Source of the DNA: UBA3700 sp964478025
GTDB lineage: Bacteria; Bacillota; Clostridia; Christensenellales; UBA3700
DNA: 38,372 nt
Assembly: GCA_964478025.1 (NCBI GenBank)
Contig: CAYZGK010000016.1
Location: forward strand, 1 to 38,372
Direction: 5' to 3'
The position numbers and the translations under genes were made by a program. The notes under the pieces were generated by a model. The model had not been told where the DNA came from, did no database searches, and worked only from the letters and a program-made list of their open reading frames with translations. Shown one piece after another: positions 1-6,879 of this stretch. Numbering within the stretch: the first letter of the stretch is position 1; each line of letters starts with the position of its first letter.

Positions 1-1
1 A

Positions 2-586
2 AAAGCTCTTATTGTTAGTGATTTAATATTAGATTCACAAGATTACTATTATTCTAAATCGTCAAGAAGTGGTGCTACAGATTATCAAGGAAATCCAACA
101 ACAGATACAGTTTATGCTAATAACTACATGTATTCGCATATAAGAGAGTGGTTAAATGAAACTTTCTATGAAACGGCTTTTAATTCTCTTGAAAGAATAA
201 TAATAGAAACAACTAATGTAGATAATAGTGTAAGTTCAACTGGAGATAGTTCAAACTCATTTGCATGTAGTAATACAAGTGATAAGTTATTCTTATTATC
301 CTATAAAGAAGCAACAACATATTATTCATCAAATAGTGAAAGACAAGCTAAAGGAACTGAATATGCAAAGAGCCAAGGACTATGGGTATCATCCAGTTCA
401 TCTTATAGTGGCTATTCCTATTATTGGCTTCGTTCGCCTTTCGACTACGGCGACTACGGCGCGAGGTTCGTCGACTACGACGACTACGCGAGGGACGTCG
501 ACTACGGCGGCGACATCTACCGCCGCTACGTTTGCAATACTTATGATGGTGTTCGTCCAGCTTGTTGGATTAATCTAATAAATTAA
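2..586 (+). CDS. DGR variable protein, DUF6273-like C-terminal part (5' truncated by window)
   Basis: The frame is open from base 2, so the gene enters from the left edge and the ATG at 128 is internal. The visible 194 residues have DUF6273 hallmarks: an IREWLN segment followed by a Phe/Ala-rich stretch, a LFLLSYKEA segment, a TEYAK segment, then YWLRSP and GVRPACWINL at the C-terminus. DUF6273 proteins are common in Firmicutes. Here the last ~50 residues are the diversified surface, rich in Asp, Tyr, Gly and Arg where the template encodes Asn. By analogy with other DGR targets it should be a C-type-lectin-like ligand-binding display protein, and binding diversity is the inferred role. The N-terminus, any signal peptide and the anchor are not in the window. 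The VR is far more GC-rich than the rest of the gene, as expected from replacement of template adenines. Confidence 0.88.
   Translation, partial: KALIVSDLILDSQDYYYSKSSRSGATDYQGNPTTDTVYANNYMYSHIREWLNETFYETAFNSLERIIIETTNVDNSVSSTGDSSNSFACSNTSDKLFLLSYKEATTYYSSNSERQAKGTEYAKSQGLWVSSSSSYSGYSYYWLRSPFDYGDYGARFVDYDDYARDVDYGGDIYRRYVCNTYDGVRPACWINLIN
423..560 (+). repeat. DGR variable repeat (VR)
   Basis: Aligned by hand to the template repeat at 1111-1221. The first 17 bases (423-439) and the last 13 (548-560) are identical to the TR. Between them about 25 of 44 TR adenines are changed, to T, G or C, while no TR G, C or T position is changed. The VR is 27 nt longer than the TR because one nine-codon unit occurs twice (455-481 and 482-508). 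The difference is a multiple of three, so the reading frame is kept. The repeat ends about 24 bases before the stop codon. Confidence 0.95.
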
Positions 587-601
587 AGCACCAAAGGTGC
601 T
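587..601 (+). other. Small hairpin just after the variable gene stop
   Basis: GCACC-AAA-GGTGC with an extra A-T pair at the base gives a perfect 6-bp stem and a 3-nt loop immediately after the stop codon. Hairpin or cruciform structures downstream of VR promote retrohoming in the Bordetella phage DGR. It may serve that role or help stop translation or transcription. No T-run follows, so it is not a typical terminator. Confidence 0.5.
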
Positions 602-607
602 AATCAA

Positions 608-644
608 TTATGCAGGTTCAAGAATCGTAAGATTTCCTGCATAA
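608..644 (+). other. Hairpin with 9-bp outer stem and inner GTAA-loop stem downstream of VR
   Basis: TTATGCAGG (608-616) pairs with CCTGCATAA (636-644). Inside it AATC (623-626) pairs with GATT (631-634) around a GTAA loop. There is no T-run on the plus strand. Its place between the VR and avd matches the target-site hairpin of known DGRs, which sits shortly downstream of VR and aids retrohoming. The role is inferred. Confidence 0.5.
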
Positions 645-648
645 TAAG

Positions 649-684
649 ACACGCCATATCAAAATGCGAAGCATTATGGCGTGT
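649..684 (+). other. Hairpin with 9-bp outer stem directly upstream of avd
   Basis: ACACGCCAT (649-657) pairs with ATGGCGTGT (676-684), and an inner AATGC/GCATT stem (663-667 and 671-675) closes on a GAA loop, with a 5-nt bulge on the left arm. It ends about 10 bases before the avd ribosome binding site. An A-run follows, so it is not a plus-strand terminator. It resembles the preceding hairpin in plan (outer 9-bp stem, inner mini-stem) although not in sequence. Confidence 0.5.
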
Positions 685-704
685 AAAAAAATAAGGAAAT
701 AAAA

Positions 705-1076
705 ATGAAGAAATCAGAATTAATGGTTATAACTAAAACTAAAAAGTTATTAAGTTATATATTTCAAATTACTGAGAAATGTCCTGTCAAGTGTAGATAT
801 ACATATGTATCAAAAATGCATAATTTAATAATGGAAGTAATAGAGTTGATGTATTATGCAAATGGATTAGAATTAAATAATGATAAAAGACGAGAATATC
901 AAGAAAAAGCCAAAGTTAAAATAAAATTACTTGATTATATATGTGAGGCTGCTAAAGATGCAAAATGTATTAAAATGAGTCAATTTGAATACATTACAAA
1001 AGAAATATATACAATAATAAATTTGCTTGAAGGATGGATTAATTCAGATAACTCAAGAAAAGAAACAAAGGTGTAG
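705..1076 (+). CDS. avd: DGR accessory protein Avd (four-helix bundle)
   Basis: Avd forms a basic, barrel-like pentamer that binds the DGR reverse transcriptase and the template RNA, and it is needed for mutagenic homing. The 123 residues are predicted all-helical. They contain the family-like segment around residues 20-50 (FQITEKCPVKCRYTYVSKM, then a Leu/Ile/Glu helix ending in MYYANGLE), which in relatives reads similarly with Pro, Arg and Phe/Tyr at matching places. The protein is Lys/Arg-rich, fitting nucleic-acid binding. A TAAGGAA Shine-Dalgarno precedes the ATG by about 8 bases. It lies between VR and TR, the usual avd place, and ends 34 bases before the TR. It also resembles the 23S rRNA-intervening-sequence four-helix-bundle family, to which Avd is related. 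The DGR context decides. Confidence 0.9.
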   Translation: MKKSELMVITKTKKLLSYIFQITEKCPVKCRYTYVSKMHNLIMEVIELMYYANGLELNNDKRREYQEKAKVKIKLLDYICEAAKDAKCIKMSQFEYITKEIYTIINLLEGWINSDNSRKETKV

Positions 1077-1110
1077 CGCTGTATTAATAGGATGTTGGGA
1101 TATCATCGGC

Positions 1111-1221
1111 ATTGGCTTCGTTCGCCTAACAACAACAACGACAACAACGCAAGGAACGTCAACAACGACGGCAACATCAACAACAACAACGTTAACAATA
1201 CTAATAATGGTGTTCGTCCAG
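1111..1221 (+). repeat. DGR template repeat (TR)
   Basis: The 111-nt template is nearly homopolymeric in AAC codons (1128-1139 alone is four AAC). This puts two mutable adenines at the first and second codon positions, as is typical of DGR templates. It matches the VR at both ends and at all non-adenine positions. A 10-nt direct repeat, CAACAACGAC, occurs at 1133-1142 and 1160-1169. The TR also lies in an open frame from an ATG at 1092 to TAA at 1248-1250 that would encode a VR-like tail; whether it is translated is unknown. Confidence 0.95.
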
Positions 1222-1416
1222 ATTGCAACTCGGCTTTAATTTTAAATTAAAGAATGTACTTAGAATCTAAAACTAATAATATTTTGTTATTACGATAGAG
1301 CATAGGATGTTTTGCAAGGAGTGCTATTCCTTAAGCCAGTGGCTTAAAAATTAACCGAGGGGCATATTTACATAATTTTATTTAAATATGCGATATACCT
1401 TGGAGTTTATGAAAAT
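1222..1416 (+). ncRNA. Structured spacer of the DGR template RNA between TR and RT gene
   Basis: The 195 nt between TR and the RT start code for no evident protein and contain several inverted repeats. AAGGA/TCCTT lies at 1316-1332, TTAAGCC-AGT-GGCTTAA at 1331-1347, and GCATATTTA/TAAATATGC at 1362-1370 and 1383-1391. The first two share two bases, so they may be alternative folds. In the Bordetella DGR the RNA spacer downstream of TR is bound by RT-Avd and contains the priming site for cDNA synthesis. The same job is inferred here from position and foldability. RNA ends are not visible. Confidence 0.55.
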
Positions 1417-2451
1417 ATGAATTATAAAGAATTATTTACTTTTGAGCATTTATATAAATCACATTTAAAATCTAGATTATCTAAAAGAGATAAAAAAGAG
1501 GTTATAGATTTTGAATTAAATACTGGTTCTAATATACAGAAGTTATACTTTGATCTTAAATATAAAAAATATGAGATATCCCCATATAAAACCTTTTACA
1601 TATATGAGCCAAAAGAAAGAAGAGTAGATGCTCTTGCATATAGAGATAGAATAGTTCAGCATTGTTTATGTGACTATTGTCTAATGCCTTTATATGATAA
1701 AAGACTTATTTATGATAATGCAGCAACTAGAATAAATAAAGGTACAGATTTTGCAAGAAAAAGATTGAAATTTTTCTATTATGATTATTTTAATAAACAC
1801 AAAACAAATGTTGGATATGTTTTAAAATGCGATATTCATCACTTTTTCGAAGAAATTGATCACGATGTATTAAAAGAAATTTTACTAAAAGATATTCAAG
1901 ATAAAGATATTTTAGACCTTTTATATAAAATAATAGATTCTTATTCAACATTAGAAAATAAAGGATTACCTATAGGAAATCAAACAAGTCAGATATTTGC
2001 AATTAGATATCTTGATGAAATGGATAGAATTATAAAAGAAAAGTTCAAGATAAAATATTACATAAGATATATGGATGATTTTATACTAGTTCATGAATCA
2101 AAGGAACAACTTCAATTTATACTGGAAAGTTTAAAAGCAATATTATCAAATAAATTTAAATTGAAATTAAATAAAAAGACTAGAATATATAAACTAAGTG
2201 AATCAGTAGAATTTTTAGGATTTTCATACAGGTTGCTTGAAAATCAAAAAGTGTTAATGAGGTTAAATGGAGTTAGAAGAAAAAGATTTAACAAGAAAAT
2301 AAATACAAGAATAAAAGAATATGAAAATAAAGAAATAGATATAACAAAACTAGATGCTACTTTTAATTCATATATTGAACATACATCAAAAGGAAATAAT
2401 TTTTTTTATACAGATAAAATAAAAAATCTTTACAAAAATTACAAGAGTTAA
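1417..2451 (+). CDS. DGR reverse transcriptase
   Basis: This 344-residue protein is a retron/DGR-type reverse transcriptase that copies the TR RNA with errors opposite adenine. The palm active site YMDD is at residues 218-221. The DGR-specific motif 4, GLPIGNQTSQ, is at 183-192; group II intron enzymes have a different QGxxxSP-type motif there. An RDRIVQHCL segment and a CDIHHFF segment with the first catalytic Asp lie upstream. There is no maturase or endonuclease domain, and the length is usual for the family. A GGAG 11 bases before the ATG could be the ribosome binding site. It is preceded by the structured spacer and followed by pcrA, which is unrelated. Confidence 0.96.
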   Translation: MNYKELFTFEHLYKSHLKSRLSKRDKKEVIDFELNTGSNIQKLYFDLKYKKYEISPYKTFYIYEPKERRVDALAYRDRIVQHCLCDYCLMPLYDKRLIYDNAATRINKGTDFARKRLKFFYYDYFNKHKTNVGYVLKCDIHHFFEEIDHDVLKEILLKDIQDKDILDLLYKIIDSYSTLENKGLPIGNQTSQIFAIRYLDEMDRIIKEKFKIKYYIRYMDDFILVHESKEQLQFILESLKAILSNKFKLKLNKKTRIYKLSESVEFLGFSYRLLENQKVLMRLNGVRRKRFNKKINTRIKEYENKEIDITKLDATFNSYIEHTSKGNNFFYTDKIKNLYKNYKS

Positions 2452-2497
2452 TCGTTATAAAAGCACCAAAAATAATTTAAATAATATAGGCTTTTTA

Positions 2498-2506
2498 TGA
2501 TATACT
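2498..2506 (+). promoter_or_regulatory. Extended -10 promoter element for pcrA
   Basis: TG-A-TATACT is an extended -10 element with no good -35. It ends 9 nt before the first pcrA ATG and 12 nt before the second. Initiation about 7 nt downstream would leave almost no 5' leader. An AAAAGG lies between it and the ATG, but would be only partly included in such a transcript. Confidence 0.45.
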
Positions 2507-2515
2507 TAAAAGGCT

Positions 2516-4723
2516 ATGATGGATTTAAAAAAATTACTTAATGAAGAACAAATTTTACCAGTAGAAACAACGGAAGGCCCGGTGCTTGTTTTTGCTGGTG
2601 CAGGTAGTGGAAAAACAAGAGTTTTAACATACAGAATTGCTCATTTAATTGAACTTGGTGTGTCACCATATAATATTTTAGCTATAACATTTACTAACAA
2701 AGCAGCTAAAGAAATGCAAGAGAGAGTAGAAAAGGTAACTGGTGTTACAGGTATGCAAATATCTACATTCCACTCTTTTTGTACAAAAATTTTAAGACAA
2801 GATATAGAAGCACTTGGAATATATACTAAAAACTTTACTATTTATGATGATGACGATTCTCAAAAAGTTGTGAATAGAATAGTTAAAGATTATAAACTTG
2901 AAGATGAAAAATCAAGTGCTTTTGCAAAAGAAATAATGGGTCATATATCAACGGCTAAAAACTATGGATTTAATCCAAAAACTTATTACACAAAGATAAT
3001 GTCACATTATCCAAAGGCAAAACTAATTTGTAAAGCATTTAATGATTACCAAGAAACATTAGTTAAAAACAATGCCTTAGATTTTGATGATTTACTTTTA
3101 CTTACAGTAACGCTTTTTTCTAAGTGTCCAGAAGTGTTAGAGAAATATCAAAGAAAATATCAATATATTCATGTTGATGAGTTCCAAGATACAAATGCAA
3201 TTCAATATCTGCTACTAAGAATGTTAGGTCAAATGTATCAAAATGTATTTGTAGTTGGTGATGATGATCAAAGTATCTATGGTTGGCGTGGTGCAGACTA
3301 TACAAATATAAAAAAGTTTCAAGAGCATTTTGTAGGTACTAAGATATTTAAATTACAACGTAATTATAGGTCAACAAAGAATATTTTGGATGTTGCTAAT
3401 AAAATTATTCAAGTTAACAAAGAAAGAGCGCCTAAGAGCTTATGGACGGATTCTAGTCAAGGAATGAGAGTAGAATGTAAAAGAGCAGATGATGAGGATG
3501 ATGAAGCTGATTATATAATTGGACAAATTCAAATGCTTTTAAGACAAGGCGGATATAAGTATAGCGACTTTGCTATTTTAGTTAGAACTACATCTATAAC
3601 TCGTTCAATAGAACAAAAATTAAACTTATATGGACTTCCATTTAGAATGATAGGAGGCCATAAATTCTTCCAAAGAAAAGAAATCAAAGATTTCCTTGCA
3701 TATTTACAAATTGTGTCAAATCCAAAGGCTGATGAGCCTTTGCTTAGGGTTATTAATCTTCCAAAGAGAGGAATTGGGGATGCTGCTATTGAAATTCTAA
3801 GAGAATTATGTAAAGCAAAAGGATTATCTTTAGGGGAAGGAATAAGACAAATAAGAGAAATTGGAGCATCAGATAAAATAGTTAAAAAATTTGAAGCATT
3901 TAGTAATTTATTAAATTGTTTAGATGATAAAAAATTATTACCACTTAACGATGTCGCTGATTATATTTTAGAAAATGTAGATTTTAAGAGTGCATATACA
4001 GTTAAAGATGATGATGGTCAAAATAAAATGGAGAATATTGATTCGCTTTTATCAGATATAAAAGAGTATTGCTCAAAAAATCCAAATACATCAATTGATG
4101 AGTATTTACAACAAGTGGCAATTGTATCATATGACGATAAAGATGATCCATTAGATAATAACAAAATAACAGTAGCTACAGTTCATGGAGTTAAGGGGCT
4201 TGAGTACAAAGTTGTATTTATTATGGGACTTGAGGAAGGAATATTCCCAACAAAACGTGTAGATTCTACAGAAAAAACTCTTGAAGAAGAAAGAAGAATT
4301 ATGTATGTTGCAGTAACTCGTGCTAAAGAAATTCTGTATTTAACATATGCAGGTTCTAGATTTAGATATGGAAGAAGAGACCAAACAATAGAATCTGAGT
4401 TTATAAAGGATGCAGGTTTATCTAAAACTAAAATGCATAAGCCTTTGTATGATGACGATCCTATTTATAGACAAATACAAAAACCAAACATAGATTTTAT
4501 GAAATTATCTCAAAGTAGTACGCCTTCATTTGCAAAGAAAAATAACGCTTCAAATGTGGGCAAGGATATATCTAAGTTTAAAGTCGGTATGAAAGTTTCT
4601 CATCCAAGATTTGGAGAGGGACTAATAAAAGAAATATCAGGAGAGAATGCTGATATAGAGTTTGAAGGGTTAGGTGTAAAGAAGTTTAATATGAGACTTG
4701 CACCACTAACAATTATAGAATAA
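2516..4723 (+). CDS. pcrA: ATP-dependent DNA helicase PcrA/UvrD
   Basis: A superfamily 1A 3'-5' helicase for DNA repair, replication fork restart and removal of RecA or RNA polymerase from DNA. The Walker A motif GAGSGKT is at residues 28-34. TFTNKAAKEM follows, then the Walker B type DEFQD near 220, VVGDDDQSIYGWRGAD near 245-260, ATVHGVKGLEY near 551 and VAVTRAK near 600. The C-terminal ~45 residues (VGMKVSHPRFGEG onward) form the PcrA Tudor-like RNA-polymerase-binding domain. The length of 735 is usual. There are two consecutive ATGs; the second (2519) sits better from AAAAGG, so the first Met may be absent. ligA follows after 32 bases, the common pcrA-ligA pair of Firmicutes. Confidence 0.97.
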   Translation: MMDLKKLLNEEQILPVETTEGPVLVFAGAGSGKTRVLTYRIAHLIELGVSPYNILAITFTNKAAKEMQERVEKVTGVTGMQISTFHSFCTKILRQDIEALGIYTKNFTIYDDDDSQKVVNRIVKDYKLEDEKSSAFAKEIMGHISTAKNYGFNPKTYYTKIMSHYPKAKLICKAFNDYQETLVKNNALDFDDLLLLTVTLFSKCPEVLEKYQRKYQYIHVDEFQDTNAIQYLLLRMLGQMYQNVFVVGDDDQSIYGWRGADYTNIKKFQEHFVGTKIFKLQRNYRSTKNILDVANKIIQVNKERAPKSLWTDSSQGMRVECKRADDEDDEADYIIGQIQMLLRQGGYKYSDFAILVRTTSITRSIEQKLNLYGLPFRMIGGHKFFQRKEIKDFLAYLQIVSNPKADEPLLRVINLPKRGIGDAAIEILRELCKAKGLSLGEGIRQIREIGASDKIVKKFEAFSNLLNCLDDKKLLPLNDVADYILENVDFKSAYTVKDDDGQNKMENIDSLLSDIKEYCSKNPNTSIDEYLQQVAIVSYDDKDDPLDNNKITVATVHGVKGLEYKVVFIMGLEEGIFPTKRVDSTEKTLEEERRIMYVAVTRAKEILYLTYAGSRFRYGRRDQTIESEFIKDAGLSKTKMHKPLYDDDPIYRQIQKPNIDFMKLSQSSTPSFAKKNNASNVGKDISKFKVGMKVSHPRFGEGLIKEISGENADIEFEGLGVKKFNMRLAPLTIIE

Positions 4724-4755
4724 AAGTAAATACACATTAAAAAAAGAGGTTACAT

Positions 4756-6708
4756 ATGGAAGAAATGCAAGAGCTTGTAGATAAGTTAAATGAATATGCA
4801 TATAGATACTATACGCTTGATGATCCAAGCATCTCTGATGTTGAGTATGATAGGTTATATGATAAGCTTTTAGCTCTTGAAAAACAAACTGGTATAGTTC
4901 TTCCAGATTCACCAACAAAAAGAGTTGGAGATGTAGTTTTAAAGAAGTTTGAAACAGTAAAACATTTTGGTAGGTTATATTCCCTAGATAAATGTCAAAC
5001 TAAAGAGGCTATGAATGAATGGCTAAATAAATTAATCATGGAAAATGGTAAAAAAATGCCAGAGGTTTCTCTTGAATATAAGTTTGATGGCCTAACTATT
5101 AACATGCTATATGAAAACGGAAAATTAGTTAGAGCAGCAACTCGTGGAAATGGTGTTGAAGGCGAAAATGTAACTGAACAAGTTAAGACTATAAGATGTG
5201 TACCACTATCTATAAACTATAAAGGAAGAGTTGAAGTTCAAGGTGAGGGTATAATGCTTTTATCTGAACTTAAAAAATATAATGAAAGAATTGATGTAAC
5301 ACCGCTTAAAAATGCAAGAAATGGAGTGGCTGGTGCTATTAGAAATCTAGATCCAAAGGTAACTGCCGAAAGAAAGCTTGAAGTTATTTGTTATAACGTA
5401 AATTACATAGAGGATATTACGTTTAAAACAGGAAAAGAGATGATAGATTTCCTAAAAGAAAATAAATTTAAAACATCAAGTTTCTATAGATTAATTTCAA
5501 ATAAGGAAGAACTTTTAAAAGGCCTTGACGATATTGAAGCAAATAGGCCAAACTTAGACTTTTTAATTGATGGAGCCGTTATAAAGATTAACGATATGAC
5601 TCTTCGTGAAGATTATGGATATACAGAAAAATTCCCTAAATGGGCTATAGCATATAAATTTGCAGCTGAGGAAGTTACAACAACTCTACTTGACGTTATA
5701 TGGCAAGTATCAAGAACAGGGAAAGTAAATCCTATAGCAGTATTAGATCCAGTTGATTTAGCGGGCGTTACGGTTTCTCGTGCTACTTTATCTAATATGA
5801 GCGAAATTAAGAGAAAAGATATAAAACTAAATTCAAGAGTATTTATTAGAAGATCAAACGATGTTATACCAGAAATAACAGGAATAGCAGAGCATACTAA
5901 AAACTCAAAAGATATTGTTGCTCCAACTGTTTGTCCATCTTGTGGAAGCACTCTTGAGTGGCAAGGTGTATTTTTAAAATGTCCAAATAAAAATTGTGCA
6001 ACTGCAGTTATATCTTCAATGGCGCATTTTGCATCACGTGATGCTATGGATATAGAAGGACTATCTGAAAAAACTCTAGAACTTTTATATAACGAAGGTA
6101 AAATATCTACAATTGCAGATATATACTTGCTTCAAGAAAAAGATTTAGTTGGTCTTGACTCATTTAAAGATAAAAAGATTTCAAATACACTAAAGGCAAT
6201 AGAAGATTCTAAACACACAACTCTAGATAAATTCTTATATGCAATTGGTATTCCAAATATAGGTAAGAAAGCAGCAAAGGTTCTTGCTGATGAATTTAAA
6301 ACTTTAGATAATGTTATGAATGCATCATATTTTGAGCTTGTAGCTCTTGAGGATGTAGGAGATACAGTTGCAAATGGTATATTAGATTATTTTGCTAATG
6401 AGAAAAATAGAGAACATATTAAGGCTCTTTTAGATAGGGGTGTTGCAATTGCAACATATACTGTTGCACAAGGAGTTTTAACTGGTAAAAAAGTAGTATT
6501 AACGGGAAGTTTGCCAACATTAAAGAGAAGCCAAGCTAAAGAACTTATAGAGAAAAATGGTGGTGTTTGTGCAGATTCAGTATCTAAGGCAGTAAACTTA
6601 GTTGTTGCAGGCGAAGATGCGGGCTCTAAACTTGAAAAAGCACAAAAACTTGGAATAGAAATTATTGATGAAGCAAAATTGTTTGAAATGATTAACCAAA
6701 AGCAATAA
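4756..6708 (+). CDS. ligA: NAD-dependent DNA ligase LigA
   Basis: Seals nicks in duplex DNA using NAD+, for Okazaki fragments and repair. The Ia domain is at the N-terminus with the SDVEYDRL segment. The adenylation motif is YKFDG with the nucleophile Lys109 (KxDG type), followed by ATRGNG, where most LigA proteins have RGDG. A C4 zinc finger uses Cys393, 396, 409 and 414. Helix-hairpin-helix repeats follow (IGIPNIGKKAA and EDVGDTVANGI segments). A BRCT domain ends the protein (VLTGKKVVLTGSLPTLKR). The length of 650 residues is usual. A GAGG precedes the ATG by about 7 bases. It probably shares a transcript with pcrA. Confidence 0.97.
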   Translation: MEEMQELVDKLNEYAYRYYTLDDPSISDVEYDRLYDKLLALEKQTGIVLPDSPTKRVGDVVLKKFETVKHFGRLYSLDKCQTKEAMNEWLNKLIMENGKKMPEVSLEYKFDGLTINMLYENGKLVRAATRGNGVEGENVTEQVKTIRCVPLSINYKGRVEVQGEGIMLLSELKKYNERIDVTPLKNARNGVAGAIRNLDPKVTAERKLEVICYNVNYIEDITFKTGKEMIDFLKENKFKTSSFYRLISNKEELLKGLDDIEANRPNLDFLIDGAVIKINDMTLREDYGYTEKFPKWAIAYKFAAEEVTTTLLDVIWQVSRTGKVNPIAVLDPVDLAGVTVSRATLSNMSEIKRKDIKLNSRVFIRRSNDVIPEITGIAEHTKNSKDIVAPTVCPSCGSTLEWQGVFLKCPNKNCATAVISSMAHFASRDAMDIEGLSEKTLELLYNEGKISTIADIYLLQEKDLVGLDSFKDKKISNTLKAIEDSKHTTLDKFLYAIGIPNIGKKAAKVLADEFKTLDNVMNASYFELVALEDVGDTVANGILDYFANEKNREHIKALLDRGVAIATYTVAQGVLTGKKVVLTGSLPTLKRSQAKELIEKNGGVCADSVSKAVNLVVAGEDAGSKLEKAQKLGIEIIDEAKLFEMINQKQ

Positions 6709-6819
6709 CGCATTTTATGTAAGTGTAAATTGTAAATGATTGATTTCTATTTGTTATGTTTTAGCAAATTTTTGCTTAAATAGTGCAAAATATTTCTTTT
6801 ATAAATACACGCTACGCGC

Positions 6820-6848
6820 TTGTTATATTTTAATTCTTGTGATATATT
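6820..6848 (+). promoter_or_regulatory. Promoter for the yicC-gmk-rpoZ operon
   Basis: TTGTTA (6820-6825) and TATATT (6843-6848) are separated by 17 bases. Initiation near 6855 would give a leader of about 25 nt including the GAGG of yicC. It lies in the 171-base gap after ligA, where I see no gene and no clear terminator. Confidence 0.5.
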
Positions 6849-6879
6849 TTATATTACTTATTTATGCGCGAGGTAATTT

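Larger units (their letters stand above)
2..2451 (+). mobile_element. Diversity-generating retroelement (variable gene, avd, TR, RT)
   Basis: A complete DGR core is visible in the order variable gene 3' end with VR, hairpin cluster, avd, TR, structured spacer, reverse transcriptase. In known DGRs (Bordetella phage BPP-1 is the prototype) TR RNA is copied by the RT-Avd complex with random bases opposite adenines, and the cDNA replaces the VR. Here VR and TR differ only at TR adenines, apart from one 27-nt duplication, so the cassette has been active in the lineage. All parts are on one strand and co-oriented. The left limit lies outside the window; the right limit is taken as the RT stop codon. 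I see no phage or transposase genes beside it, and pcrA follows within about 65 bases. Confidence 0.95.

Noticed and set aside
261..578. Thr-rich open frame overlapping the variable gene
   Set aside because: It is a shadow frame of the GC-rich VR; the DUF6273-like frame is continuous from base 2 and carries the conserved motifs.
1027..1239. Poly-Thr open frame over the TR
   Set aside because: An artefact of reading the AAC/ACA-rich template out of phase; it overlaps the end of avd.
1417..2451. Group II intron or retron reverse transcriptase
   Set aside because: No intron RNA domains or maturase/endonuclease part, and the GLPIGNQTSQ motif plus avd and TR/VR identify a DGR enzyme.
2452..2515. 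Terminator after the DGR reverse transcriptase gene
   Set aside because: The apparent AGGCTTTTT and AAAAGGCT segments are not reverse complements, so no stem forms.
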